From positions 124,001-188,000 of the forward strand of contig NZ_WBJX01000005.1 in the NCBI RefSeq assembly GCF_008831075.1: DNA of 64,000 nucleotides, given 5' to 3'. The notes beneath the pieces were generated by a model. It was not told the origin of the DNA. It worked only from the letters and a program-made list of their open reading frames with translations, and made no database searches. The stretch is from Pseudoclavibacter terrae. Lineage in GTDB: Bacteria > Actinomycetota > Actinomycetes > Actinomycetales > Microbacteriaceae. The first letter of the stretch is position 1. Each line of letters begins with the position of its first letter. The position numbers and the translations under genes were made by a program. Below are positions 8,129-16,823 of the stretch, piece after piece.

Positions 8129-9475
8129 TCAGGAGGCGGCTTCGTCGATCTCGACGATGTCGTCGCGGAGGCGCATCCGCTCGCCGAAGGCTCCGCCGAT
8201 GACGGTGATGAGGCAGATGCCGATGAGGACGAGGACGGCGGGCCAGGATGATCCGTCGCCGACGGTGATGAGGGCGGTTGCGATGAGGGGCAGGAAGCCG
8301 CTGATGGCGCCGGCGAGGTTGTAGCCGAGGGAGACGCCGCTGTAGCGGAGGCGGGGTGGGAAGAGCTCGGCGAGGAGGGCGCCGGTGACGGCGTAGGAGA
8401 GGGTGATGAGGGCGATGCCGATGCTGACGGCGGCGATGATGGCGATCGGGCTCTCGGTGTCGATGAGCCAGAAGAGGGGGAAGGCGGCGATGCCGGTGGT
8501 GAGGCCGCCGACGACGGTCATGCGGCCTGGGCCGAAGCGTTCTGCGAGGCGGCCGGCGAAGATGGTGACGCCGATCTGGAGGACGGCGGCGACGAGGGTC
8601 GCGTTGACCATGACCTGGCGGTCGACTTCGAGCACGTTGGTGCCGTAGGAGACGACGAAGGTCGTCATCATGTAGAAGCCTCCGACGCCGAGCATGGCGG
8701 CGGCGACGGCGACGAGGAGGCGCAGTCCGGACTTGCGGAAGAGCTCGACGACGGGGACCTTGACCTGTTCGCCGGCGGCGGCGAGCTCCTGGAAGACGGG
8801 GGACTCTTCGACCTTGAGGCGGATGTAGAGGGCGATGCCGAGGAGTGGGAAGGCGAGGAGGAACGGGAGGCGCCAGCCCCACGCGTCGAAGGCCTCGGGC
8901 GGCATCATCAGCACGAGTGCGAAGGCGCCGGAGGAGACGAGGGTGCCGACGGGGGAGCCGATCTGGACGAGGGCGGCGAAGCGGCCGCGCATCTTCTCGG
9001 GGGAGTGCTCGATGGCGATGGTGGTCGCGCCGCCCCATTCGCCGCCGACGGCGAAGCCTTGCACGAGGCGGAGGACGGCGAGCATGACGGGGGCTGCGAT
9101 GCCGACGGCGAGGTAGTCGGGGAGGACGCCGATGAGGCCGGTCGCGCATCCGATCATGACGATCGTGGTGAGGAGGGCGGGGCGGCGGCCGTAGCGGTCG
9201 CCGATCCACCCGAAGACGACGGCGCCGATGGGGCGGGCCGCGAAGCCGACGCCGAAGGTCGCGAAGGCGGCGAGGGTGGCGCCTGCCGGGTTGAGGTCGG
9301 TGAAGAAGAGGCGGTTGAAGACGAGGGCCGCGGCGGTGCCGAAGAGGAAGTAGTCGTACCACTCGAGGGCGGTGCCGACGAAGGCGGCGAAGGCGATGCG
9401 CCGCGCCTCTTTGAGGCTGACTTTCGGCGGGCTGGCGGGCGCGCTTGGCGTCGAGGTCTGCGGGTCGTGGGACAT
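8129..9475 (-). CDS. MHS-family MFS transporter (metabolite:H+ symporter)
   Basis: Integral membrane symporter of 448 residues with about twelve hydrophobic segments. The first helix contains GTALEWYDYFLFG, the hallmark of the metabolite:H+ symporter branch that includes citrate, shikimate, proline/betaine and alpha-ketoglutarate carriers. The loop 2-3 motif GWIGDRYGRRPAL and its repeat AGRLAERFGPGR are present. The M20 peptidase follows 71 nt downstream, and the PucR-type regulator diverges 128 nt upstream. The substrate is therefore probably an acylated amino acid, peptide or related acid, but transporter sequence alone does not decide this. Confidence 0.93.
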   Translation of the reverse strand: MSHDPQTSTPSAPASPPKVSLKEARRIAFAAFVGTALEWYDYFLFGTAAALVFNRLFFTDLNPAGATLAAFATFGVGFAARPIGAVVFGWIGDRYGRRPALLTTIVMIGCATGLIGVLPDYLAVGIAAPVMLAVLRLVQGFAVGGEWGGATTIAIEHSPEKMRGRFAALVQIGSPVGTLVSSGAFALVLMMPPEAFDAWGWRLPFLLAFPLLGIALYIRLKVEESPVFQELAAAGEQVKVPVVELFRKSGLRLLVAVAAAMLGVGGFYMMTTFVVSYGTNVLEVDRQVMVNATLVAAVLQIGVTIFAGRLAERFGPGRMTVVGGLTTGIAAFPLFWLIDTESPIAIIAAVSIGIALITLSYAVTGALLAELFPPRLRYSGVSLGYNLAGAISGFLPLIATALITVGDGSSWPAVLVLIGICLITVIGGAFGERMRLRDDIVEIDEAAS

Positions 9476-9603
9476 GGTGGCTCCGATGTTGGGGGAAAGG
9501 CCTGCATGTGAACGTGCACGTCTGCGGTGACGTTGGTGTACCTATGCAACCCCGTCATGGCTGGGTCGGGCAATCGCCAGGCCCACTCGATTGCACGCCT
9601 AGG

Positions 9604-10914
9604 ATGGGCAAATGCACAATCTTGATGGGTTTCGGGCCGGTGAATGACGCGTCTGTTTCGGCGCCGTTGCGGCGCGGTATCCGATCGTGTCTTGACGACT
9701 TGGACGAGATCACGACGTTGTACGTGATGCAGGTGCGCACGCTCACCGGCTATGTCGAGTCGGTGATCGCGGAGCGCGATGTGCACAGTACGGCGTTCAC
9801 GACGCTCGGTCTCATGTTCCGGCAGCTGGGTGGGGAGCGGCTCGAGGACGAGCTGCGGGCCCACTCGCGAGCGATCGGGCGCAAGCGGGTCCGTCAGGGG
9901 GTGCCGCTCGAGTCGCTGCTGCGGGCGGTGCGGATGGATTTCCGTTTCATCTGGCAGGCGCTCAACGACCGTCTGCCGGGTGAGGCGGATCGCCTTTCCG
10001 ACGATGTTGTCGCAATTTGGGAGGTTGTGGAGGCGCATACGACAAGCGTGCAGTCGGGGTACATGCTCGAGCTGGGGCAGGTGAAGGCGGAGCTCGAGCA
10101 GGAGCAGGCGTTCCTGCTGCGTCGTCTGCTGCGCGGTGGTGTCGACGACTCGCAGTTGCATGTGCAGGCGGCGGAGGCGCTCGAGATTCCGCTTGTTGGT
10201 CCGTACTGGGTTGCGGTTGCGCATCAGGATGCGGCGGCCGGCTTCGTTTCGGACGTGCGGGCCGTTCTTCCTGCGGCCGTGTGCCTGCGCCTGGATGGTG
10301 TGGAGTTCGCGGTCATCGCCGGCTCGTCCGGCGTGGGGTCGTCCGGCGTGGGCTCGTCTGGCGTTGAGTCGGCCGGCCTGCGGTCTGTTGGGCTGCGGTC
10401 TGCTGGCGCGGGGTCTGCTGGCGTTGAGTCGGCGGGCCTGGGCTCTGCTGGTCTGCGCTCTGCTGGTCTGTCTGTGCAGTTGGGGCTCGCTGATCTGCAG
10501 GTGGGCGTGTCTCAGTCGGCGGCGACGCTGTCGTCGTTGAGTGAGATGTGGCATCTGGCGTCCGAGCTGGCTGAGTTCGCGGTTCCGGGGCGGGCGGCGC
10601 TGCTGGCGCAGCATTGGCCGAGTCTTGTCGTGCGGCGGCTTGGGCCGGTCGCGTCGAGTCTGGCTGCGGATTCGCTTCGTGATTTCGCTCGCCTGCCTTC
10701 GTCTGAGCGGACTCTGCTGGTTGAGGCCGTCGAGGTGTATATGACGAATGGTTCGGCGTCGAAGGCCGCGGGGGTGCTGTTCTGTCATCGGAACACGATC
10801 ATGAACCGGTTGGCGAAGTTCGCATCGGTGACGGGGCTCGATCCGACGGTTCCTGATGACGCGGCCACGATCAAGCTGGTTCTCGCGGCGGAGAGGAGCG
10901 CACAGCAGGGTTGA
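9604..10914 (+). CDS. PucR-type transcriptional regulator with pentapeptide insert
   Basis: DNA-binding regulator of about 436 residues. The C terminus has the PucR-family helix-turn-helix: LLVEAVEVYMTNGSASKAAG, then FCHRNTIMNRLAKF, matching the xxHxNTxxYRL signature of CdaR/PucR proteins. The N-terminal half is helical and resembles the sensory region of this group (RsbT co-antagonist-like). A low-complexity block of ten 5-residue units interrupts the middle domain. The start is uncertain: ATG at 9604, ATG at 9625 and GTG at 9640 are in frame and none has a clear ribosome site; a leaderless message is possible. Divergence from the MHS transporter suggests local control of the transporter/peptidase pair. 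Confidence 0.85.
   Translation: MGKCTILMGFGPVNDASVSAPLRRGIRSCLDDLDEITTLYVMQVRTLTGYVESVIAERDVHSTAFTTLGLMFRQLGGERLEDELRAHSRAIGRKRVRQGVPLESLLRAVRMDFRFIWQALNDRLPGEADRLSDDVVAIWEVVEAHTTSVQSGYMLELGQVKAELEQEQAFLLRRLLRGGVDDSQLHVQAAEALEIPLVGPYWVAVAHQDAAAGFVSDVRAVLPAAVCLRLDGVEFAVIAGSSGVGSSGVGSSGVESAGLRSVGLRSAGAGSAGVESAGLGSAGLRSAGLSVQLGLADLQVGVSQSAATLSSLSEMWHLASELAEFAVPGRAALLAQHWPSLVVRRLGPVASSLAADSLRDFARLPSSERTLLVEAVEVYMTNGSASKAAGVLFCHRNTIMNRLAKFASVTGLDPTVPDDAATIKLVLAAERSAQQG
10321..10470 (+). repeat. Ten 15-bp tandem repeats inside the PucR-type gene
   Basis: Exactly ten in-frame 15-nt units encode the degenerate pentapeptide x-S-[A/S/V]-G-[V/L/A], for example GSSGV, ESAGL and RSAGL. It does not fit the A-[D/N]-L-x-x pattern of pentapeptide-repeat folds, so it is probably a flexible linker. 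Gain or loss of units keeps the reading frame. Confidence 0.93.
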
Positions 10915-11120
10915 CGGTGGAACCGGTGTTTCGGGGACTCCTGGCTGGGGTCTCGTCTCTGACCGTTGGGCTGCCCGGGTCTAGAGTCCTCGATCGATCG
11001 GGGTCGCCGGTTTGGGGACGATTCCCCTGTCTGCGGTTGCGGCGTCAACGGTCAGCGGTTTCGATCCCTCTGCCTGTGGCGGGGTCTTCGGTCGGAGCTT
11101 TGGTCCTCCTGCCTTTGGTT

Positions 11121-12722
11121 TCAGGGTCTTCGGTTGATTGCTGGGCGTGGGGCCTGGTTGGTGTTGGTGTTGGTGGTGGGGTAGGCGCGGCGGCGGGTGG
11201 TTCGTCGTGGGGCGTGGTGTCCGAGGGCGGGGGCGACGTGCCAGCGTCCGCTGCTGCTTTGGGTGAGGGCGAGCCGTCCGCGGTGGACTTCGTGGTGGTG
11301 GAAGGAGCACAGCAGGATGCCGTGTCTCGCGTCGGTGGGTCCGCCTTCGCTCCAGGGCATGGCGTGGTGCACTTCGCACCAGCGCACGGGTGCGCTGCAT
11401 CCGGGTGCTCGGCATTGCCGGTCTCGGATGGCGATGGCTCGGCGTTGGGCGGTGGTGAAGAGTCGTTGTTTGCGGCCGAGGTCGAGGATCTCCCCGGTGC
11501 TGCTGCGGGTCGCGACGCGGATGAACCCGTCGCACATCAGCTGCGCGGCGACGCTCGGCGGGACTGGTTCGCCGGTGCGCTCCAGGTGCGGGACCTCGTC
11601 GGGACGTTCCGCGGTTCCGGCGATGCCGGCCGTGGTGGTCACGATGATGACGGTGGGCGCTTCCCCGCCGGTTCTGGGCGCGTCGGGCGACTCGGCGTAG
11701 GCGCGGACGACCATCGTGAGCGCGTCGATGCGCTGCTGCTCGATGGAGCGCGGGTCCACTAACTGAACCTCGACGTCGTCGCGCTCACCCTGGCCGAAGC
11801 TGCCACCGTTGCCATCGCCGAGGCCGCAGTCGACGCCGTCGCCGTCGCCGTCGCCGAGCGTGTGGCTTCCACCGCCGCTGTCGGCGGCCGGAGCGAATCC
11901 GTGGGCACCGAGGGCCGGTGCGAGGGGTTCCCCGCACTCGGACGCGGCCGGGAACTCCACTCTCCGCCGCGGCGAGAGCAGCGCGTCGAACACCGACAGC
12001 AGCTGCTCCCCCTGCTCGGGCGTCGCCACGAACTTCCCGGCGACCGCGCCGTCGCTGCGGCGAGAGATCCACAGCCCGCGTTCCTCGGCGATCTTGTCGG
12101 CCCGCGGCTCGTCACCATCCGGGTCCAAATACGACACCCACGTCGCCGCCTGCACCTCCAGCACCTTCGGCGCCGCCGGCTGCTCGTCCTCCGGATTCAC
12201 CCCGCACGCCGACGCGACCAGCTCCACCTCGGCCCGCGCCACCTCGTCGACGTCCACGCGGTTCCCGGTGTGATCCAGGCCCTTCGTGATCGCCGACGCC
12301 TGCGCGATCGACATGACCGCCGACCCCACCGCCCGAGACACGGCCGGATACCTCGCCGGGATCGTCTCGCCCGTGACGCTCATCCGCTCCCGCGTCGCCG
12401 CCGCCACCCGCACCAGCGTCGACGCCTCGAACGGCCGCACCGCGAGCACCTGCTCCACCATCGCCGTCAGGTTCCGGAACCCCGACTTCCGCGCCACCGA
12501 CTCCGCCCGCGGCGACTCATCCTCCCGCCGCAGCAACTCGCCAGCCACCTCCACCAACGCCGCATCCAACACCCGCCGACGAGCCGCCAACTCCCGCAAA
12601 GCGACCACGACCTCCCCATCCGGAAGACCCGCCAGCTGACACCGCGCCTCGAGCAGCGCATCCACCACCGCCGTCTCCACTGACGACCGACGACGCGCCT
12701 CCTGCTCCGACTCCGATGCCAC
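11121..12722 (-). CDS. DUF222 / HNH endonuclease (13E12-type repeat family)
   Basis: Predicted nuclease of 533 residues. The N-terminal half is the helical DUF222 domain (ARRRVLDAALVEVAGELLRRE region). The C terminus has an HNH core: CRAPGCSAPVRWCEVHH, WSEGGPTD and ILLCSFHHHEVH, with zinc cysteines and the catalytic histidine. A glycine/aspartate-rich linker (about residues 285-315) separates them. The family occurs in many copies in actinobacteria and is called 13E12 repeat in mycobacteria; its role is unknown, possibly mobile-element linked. I chose GTG at 12722 because GGGGGAGG lies 5 nt upstream; an ATG 24 nt earlier has no ribosome site. Flanking spacers hold no recognisable inverted repeats, so mobility is not shown here. 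Confidence 0.9.
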   Translation of the reverse strand: MASESEQEARRRSSVETAVVDALLEARCQLAGLPDGEVVVALRELAARRRVLDAALVEVAGELLRREDESPRAESVARKSGFRNLTAMVEQVLAVRPFEASTLVRVAAATRERMSVTGETIPARYPAVSRAVGSAVMSIAQASAITKGLDHTGNRVDVDEVARAEVELVASACGVNPEDEQPAAPKVLEVQAATWVSYLDPDGDEPRADKIAEERGLWISRRSDGAVAGKFVATPEQGEQLLSVFDALLSPRRRVEFPAASECGEPLAPALGAHGFAPAADSGGGSHTLGDGDGDGVDCGLGDGNGGSFGQGERDDVEVQLVDPRSIEQQRIDALTMVVRAYAESPDAPRTGGEAPTVIIVTTTAGIAGTAERPDEVPHLERTGEPVPPSVAAQLMCDGFIRVATRSSTGEILDLGRKQRLFTTAQRRAIAIRDRQCRAPGCSAPVRWCEVHHAMPWSEGGPTDARHGILLCSFHHHEVHRGRLALTQSSSGRWHVAPALGHHAPRRTTRRRAYPTTNTNTNQAPRPAINRRP

Positions 12723-13551
12723 GATAACCTCCCCCAAGATCACCACCAGTCTACCCGATTGGACTCGTTCAATCCCTTCATCAACAGGGATTTTTTGAGT
12801 TATGCGAAGCTATATACGAAGGGTGTCCTTGGTGCCGTGAGTCTCCGCGATCCAGGCAGCTTCGGTGCCTTGAACTCGTCGACCGCGCGGTGCTCGGTGG
12901 GCCGAATCGACGCTCACCTACCATTCAGCAGACCACGAACCACCGACGCTGAGCACCTCGGGGCTGCGGTCGGAGTTGCTCGCATGTGTCGGCAGCGGCA
13001 GTCGTCGCCTTCAGGTCCCGCCTCGGTGGGCCTTGTCGGACGAAAGTGTCCGCCTGCACTCGCGTGCTGTCCGCTCCTGGCCCCACGCCGATCCTGCGCC
13101 GTCTGCGGCCGGTGTCGTGCCGCCCGCGACCTGTTCGCACGCGTCCACGTCCGCTCACGGGTGCCACCCTGCCGCCGTGCCGCTCGCTTGACGCTGGGGT
13201 GGCGTGCCGCCGTTCTCGTGTCGCCGCGCCGCTCGCGCGCCGCTTGGTTCGGTTCAATTCCGCTCTCACTCGGCTCTGCTCGGCCCGCCCGGCCCGGCTC
13301 TGCTGCGCTCAGCCCATGGCCCCCGGACGCCCCGCTCTGCTCAACCGGCTGTGCTCTGCTCTGCCCGGCTCTGCTCTGCCGTGCCCTGCTCGGCTCGGCT
13401 CGTCCCTGCTCTGCCCGCCCCGTCACGTCCCGGCTCTGCCAGACCCACCCGTCACGTCCCGGCTCTGCCAGACCCCCGCCGGCCCGGCCTTGCTCGGTGC
13501 CGCTTCCACGGCCACAGCCGCCGCCGTGCGACTCCCAAAGGCGTGAGCCGG
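12723..13551. other. 829-bp gene-free GC-rich spacer
   Basis: No reading frame here resembles a protein family. Frames on both strands are arginine-, alanine-, serine- and cysteine-rich products of base composition. From about 13250 the plus strand is strongly pyrimidine-biased, built from reshuffled GCTCTGC, CCCGGC and CCTGCTC words. An AT-richer patch at 12770-12830 just upstream of the HNH gene is the best place for its promoter. The 3' end of the spacer adjoins the anti-sigma stop codon. Confidence 0.7.
13419..13475. repeat. 28-bp perfect direct repeat, two copies
   Basis: Copies at 13419-13446 and 13448-13475 are identical and separated by one base (period 29). They close the pyrimidine-biased tract upstream of the anti-sigma gene's 3' end. 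Two adjacent copies point to a recent local duplication rather than a CRISPR array. Confidence 0.92.
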
Positions 13552-14493
13552 TTACCCCTCGACTCGCGGCAACGCGGCCGATGCCACGATGTCGCCGCTC
13601 TCTGCGCGGATCTCCACGCTCGTGACCTCCTCGCGGAGTGCGGCCGCGTTGACGGCGCAGTTGATCTCGACCTCTGAGCCCAGGAACGTTCCCGAGCCGA
13701 CGTCTTCGCCGGCTGCATCGACGACGACCACCGAGTAGAACTCGCCGCTCGGCAGCCCGTTGACGGTGAGCAGCGTCTCGGTGCCCCAGGTGTGGGCGAC
13801 GACGCTGCCGTCGATCTCGACGCCGACGGGTTCGCCTTGGAAGTCGACGGGCTCGACGGCACCGAGGGTTCCGGGGTCGCCGACCGGCGGCGGCGTCTCG
13901 GGGCGGGGCAGGAAGGAGCCGCCGACGACGCCGACCACGAGGCCGACGGCGGCGATTCCTGCGAGCATGGCGCCTCCGAAGCGTGGGCGACGCAGCGGCG
14001 TGACAGGCGCTTCGTCGGCTTCGTCGGCTTCGCCGCGTCCGCCCGTTTCATCAGCGCCGTTGCGAGCGTCGATCGCGTCAGGCGAGTCGGCAGCCCCGGC
14101 AGGCCCATCCGCGTCAGCCGAGCCGGCAGTCCCGGTAGACCCGACCGCGCCAGCCGAGCCGGCAGCCCCGGTAGGCCCGTCCGCGTCATCTGCTCCAGCT
14201 TGACCACCGGCGGGCGTGGCTCGGTCTCCGTCACCGAGTTCGCGACTGTCGACGCCGCCACCTGCCCCGATCGCCAGCACGGCGTCACGGAGCCCGTCGC
14301 TCGGCGTCGCATCCAGCCACTCGGGGCGCCCGGAGACCTGCCCCGTCAGTGCCCGAAGCTCCGCCAGCTCGGCGTCGATGGTGGGGTCGGATGCGCGCAT
14401 CCGCTCGAACTCGGCGCTTTCGCGGGCGGTCAGCTCGCCGACGAGGGCGGCGGCGATGAGCTCGCCGCGGCGGTCTGCGCTGTGGTCAGTCAC
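13552..14493 (-). CDS. RskA-type anti-sigma factor
   Basis: Single-pass membrane regulator of 313 residues that would hold the adjacent ECF sigma factor. The N-terminal 75 residues carry the LIAAALVGELTARESAEFE and ELRALTGQV features of the anti-sigma domain. A long Gly/Ala/Asp/Ser linker follows (about 90-165), then one membrane helix GGAMLAGIAAVGLVVGVVGG, then an extracytoplasmic RskA-like C-terminal domain with WGTETLLTVNGLPSGEFY. GTG start overlaps the sigma stop by 8 nt (GTGACTGA), so translation is coupled. The linker is encoded partly by three 36-bp tandem repeats. Activation of such factors usually needs regulated proteolysis of the anti-sigma protein; the trigger is unknown here. Confidence 0.88.
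   Translation of the reverse strand: MTDHSADRRGELIAAALVGELTARESAEFERMRASDPTIDAELAELRALTGQVSGRPEWLDATPSDGLRDAVLAIGAGGGVDSRELGDGDRATPAGGQAGADDADGPTGAAGSAGAVGSTGTAGSADADGPAGAADSPDAIDARNGADETGGRGEADEADEAPVTPLRRPRFGGAMLAGIAAVGLVVGVVGGSFLPRPETPPPVGDPGTLGAVEPVDFQGEPVGVEIDGSVVAHTWGTETLLTVNGLPSGEFYSVVVVDAAGEDVGSGTFLGSEVEINCAVNAAALREEVTSVEIRAESGDIVASAALPRVEG
14081..14188 (-). repeat. Three 36-bp tandem repeats in the anti-sigma linker
   Basis: Units at 14081-14116, 14117-14152 and 14153-14188 differ at a few positions only. Each encodes 12 residues rich in Gly, Ala, Asp and Ser, so copy number can change without breaking the frame. They lie in the cytoplasmic linker between the sigma-binding domain and the membrane helix. 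Confidence 0.9.
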
Positions 14494-15004
14494 GAGCTCC
14501 TCCGGGTTCGTCGAGGTGGCCGCGGACGGCGCGGAGGCCGTAGAAGACGCGGGTGCGGAGTGTGGCGACGGGCACCCCGCAGCGGGCGGAGAACTCAGCG
14601 TAGCTGTAGCCGGTGAGGTGGATGGCGATGATCGCGTCGCGCTGCTCGTCGGGCAGGAGGGCGAGGGCTTCCGTGAGGCCGAGTCCCGTGAGCGGGTCGG
14701 GTGTCTCGGCTGCTACGTCAACGTCTGCGGTGGATTCGTTGCTCGCGGAGATGCGGGGCAGTCTGTCGCGGGCGCGCAGCGCGTCGGCGATGACGTTGCG
14801 GGCGATCGCGAACAGCCAGGTGCGTTCGCCACCCTTCGCGGGGTCGAAGCGGTCGCGTGCTCGCCAGGCTCGGAGGAACGTCTCCTGCACGCAGTCCTCG
14901 GCGAGCGCGCGGTCGCGCAACGCGTTGATGGTGAAGCCGAGGAGCACGCTGCCGTGGTCGCGGAACGCAGAGTGGAGATCGAACGAGTGCGGCGCATCCG
15001 CCAT
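14486..15004 (-). CDS. ECF RNA polymerase sigma factor (SigK-like group)
   Basis: Alternative sigma factor of about 172 residues. Region 2 is seen as LRDRALAEDCVQETFLRAWRA and TWLFAIARNVIADALRARDR. Region 4 is seen as LLPDEQRDAIIAIHLTGYSY followed by the HTH GVPVATLRTRVFYGLRAVR. ATG at 15004 is preceded by GAGAGGA; an in-frame GTG at 15064 would add 20 residues without a clear domain. The 3' end overlaps the anti-sigma gene. The pair faces the CHRD/sortase operon across a 251-bp gap, so those two genes are the obvious candidate regulon; no promoter consensus is asserted. Confidence 0.92.
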   Translation of the reverse strand: MADAPHSFDLHSAFRDHGSVLLGFTINALRDRALAEDCVQETFLRAWRARDRFDPAKGGERTWLFAIARNVIADALRARDRLPRISASNESTADVDVAAETPDPLTGLGLTEALALLPDEQRDAIIAIHLTGYSYAEFSARCGVPVATLRTRVFYGLRAVRGHLDEPGGARD

Positions 15005-15255
15005 GCGTGCGCATCCTCTCGTCGTCGACCCCCTGGCGCGGTCAACGATAACGGCAGTGCTCACGGCAACTCCCTCCGGCGACCCAACTGCGGTTGGTAG
15101 AGGGGTGTACTGCCTGACGGCCCGCCGCGTTCAGGGCGCCCCCAAAAAACTCTTGCGAAAAAGTTTGAGCTCGGATGAACGCGGATGCGCTGAGCCACGT
15201 ATGCCCCTGTACGACGGCTCCACCGGGGAGCTGCGAAGCAGGAAGGCACCCCCTC

Positions 15256-15975
15256 ATGCCCAAGCACACGTTCGCGAAGTCGCTCACCCTCGGCGCCACA
15301 GCTGTCGCCGCAATCGCGCTGGTCGCCGCCGCCCCCGCCACTGCCGAGACGGAGGTCGCCGAACCCGACTCCTTCACGAGCGCCTACACGGTCATGGCCA
15401 CCCCGGATGCGGTCATCAACAACGACGGCGCTGTGACGCCGGGTGAGCCCGGATCGATGGGCCAGTTCGACTTCCGCATCAACTCCGACCTGAACATCAT
15501 CTGCTACGACATCACCCTCACGGGCGTGACGGGCGAGTACGAGAGCCCCGCGAAGACGGCCACGCACATCCACGAGGCCGTCGAGGGCCAGGCTGGCCCG
15601 CCGCGCATCGCGTTCCCGAACCCCACCGACAACGGTGACGGCACGCGCACCAGCAGCGGCTGCCTCGAGGGTCCCTTCACGACGGGCATCAACAGCGACG
15701 CCGGCACGGACACGGGTGAGGGCTTCACGCTCAAGCAGATCGAGGCGAACCCGGCCGGCTTCACGGGCGACTCGCACACCGCTGACTTCAAGGCAGGTGT
15801 CGTGCGCGGCCAGCTCGTGCAGGTTCCTGTCGGCGGCGTCGACACGGGTGCCGGCGGCGCTGCTGCCGGTGGCCTCGACGCGACGACGCTCGGCTTCCTC
15901 GGCCTCGGCGGCCTCGCCGTCGTCGGCGCGGCTGGCGTGGCGGTTGCGCGCAAGGCTCGCGCAGCGGGTCAGTGA
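15256..15975 (+). CDS. Secreted CHRD-domain surface protein
   Basis: Exported protein of 239 residues with an N-terminal signal peptide (MPKHTFAKSLTLGA, hydrophobic core, APATAETEV). The central 120 residues match a CHRD domain: FDFRINSDLNIICYDITL, ATHIHEAVEGQAGPP and ADFKAGVVRGQL. The C terminus has a short PVGGVDTGAGG stretch, a hydrophobic helix and a basic tail KARAAGQ, the layout of a sorting signal although canonical LPxTG is absent. AGGAAGG precedes the ATG. Its stop overlaps the sortase GTG, so the sortase probably acts on this protein. CHRD domains are of uncertain function in bacteria. Confidence 0.85.
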   Translation: MPKHTFAKSLTLGATAVAAIALVAAAPATAETEVAEPDSFTSAYTVMATPDAVINNDGAVTPGEPGSMGQFDFRINSDLNIICYDITLTGVTGEYESPAKTATHIHEAVEGQAGPPRIAFPNPTDNGDGTRTSSGCLEGPFTTGINSDAGTDTGEGFTLKQIEANPAGFTGDSHTADFKAGVVRGQLVQVPVGGVDTGAGGAAAGGLDATTLGFLGLGGLAVVGAAGVAVARKARAAGQ

Positions 15976-16676
15976 CCGGGAACATCTCTCGAAAGCCGGG
16001 GCGCGCGCTGCGCGTCCCGGCGCTCGTCGTCACGGCCGCGCTCCTGTTGAGTGGATGCGCGGCCGCGGCGGGCGGGGACGGATCCGCTCCTGAGGTGGCC
16101 CAGCCTTCACCCGCGGCAGTCGAGGCGGCGCCATCCAGCGCCCCCGCGACCATGTCACCGACGACCGCCGCCCCCGCACCCGAAACCCAGCCGCCGACCG
16201 GGAGCGGTGGTGTCGAGGTCATGCCGGAAGGCATCGAACCCACCGCCGTCTCGATCCCCGCCATCGACGTCGAGGACACGCTCATCGACCTCGGCATCGC
16301 CGCCGACGGGAAGATGGAGGTTCCCGTCGACTTCGATGAGATCGGCTGGTTCACGGGCGGCGGCAAACCCGGCGGTCGCGGCCCGACCGTCATCGCGGCG
16401 CACGTCGACGGCCTCGCCGGACCCGCCGCGTTCTTCCGACTCGACGAGCTCGCTCGAGGCGACGTGGTGCGTGTGACCGACGCCGAGGGCGGGGGCACGA
16501 GCTACGAGGTCACCGAGGTCGTCACCGTCGAGAAGGCTGACTTCCCGACGGCACGCGTCTTCGGTGCAGTGCCCGGCGACGAGCTCAGGCTCATCACGTG
16601 CGGCGGCTACTTCGATCGCGACGTCGGGCACTACGACAAGAACGTGGTCGTGTTCGCGACGGCGGTCTCAGGCTGA
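15972..16676 (+). CDS. Class F sortase
   Basis: Extracytoplasmic transpeptidase of 234 residues. A membrane or lipoprotein-like N terminus (ALVVTAALLLSGCAAAAGG) is followed by a Ser/Pro/Ala-rich spacer and a sortase domain. Active-site features are the histidine in VIAAHVDG, the cysteine in LRLITCGG and an arginine nearby in YFDRDVGHY, in the order expected for class F enzymes of actinobacteria. GTG overlaps the upstream stop (GTGA), so it is coupled to the CHRD protein and is its likely dedicated anchor enzyme. A hairpin over the stop codon ends the operon. Confidence 0.9.
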   Translation: MTGNISRKPGRALRVPALVVTAALLLSGCAAAAGGDGSAPEVAQPSPAAVEAAPSSAPATMSPTTAAPAPETQPPTGSGGVEVMPEGIEPTAVSIPAIDVEDTLIDLGIAADGKMEVPVDFDEIGWFTGGGKPGGRGPTVIAAHVDGLAGPAAFFRLDELARGDVVRVTDAEGGGTSYEVTEVVTVEKADFPTARVFGAVPGDELRLITCGGYFDRDVGHYDKNVVVFATAVSG

Positions 16677-16681
16677 GACCG
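16663..16681 (+). terminator. Hairpin overlapping the sortase stop codon
   Basis: Perfect 8-bp stem CGGTCTCA/TGAGACCG with a 3-nt loop. The stop codon TGA is the first three bases of the right arm. It is the first inverted repeat after the CHRD/sortase pair and a plausible end of that transcript. Confidence 0.65.
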
Positions 16682-16823
16682 GCAGTGGCTGCGCTGCAAG
16701 AAGCGGCGATACGGGTGGGAGTGTGACCGGCACGGACGTGAGTCCTGCCGGCTGTCATGTTGCAGACCAAGGGCGCCGGTGAGGTGGAGCTGGACAATGC
16801 GACCGTGAGCCGGACAGGCCGGT

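Noticed and set aside
13419-13475. Possible mini-CRISPR
   Set aside because: Two copies with a one-base spacer and no cas genes; a simple tandem duplication explains it.
12914-13625. Several overlapping frames in the pyrimidine-biased spacer
   Set aside because: Products are Arg/Ala/Ser/Pro repeats without ribosome sites or domains on either strand.
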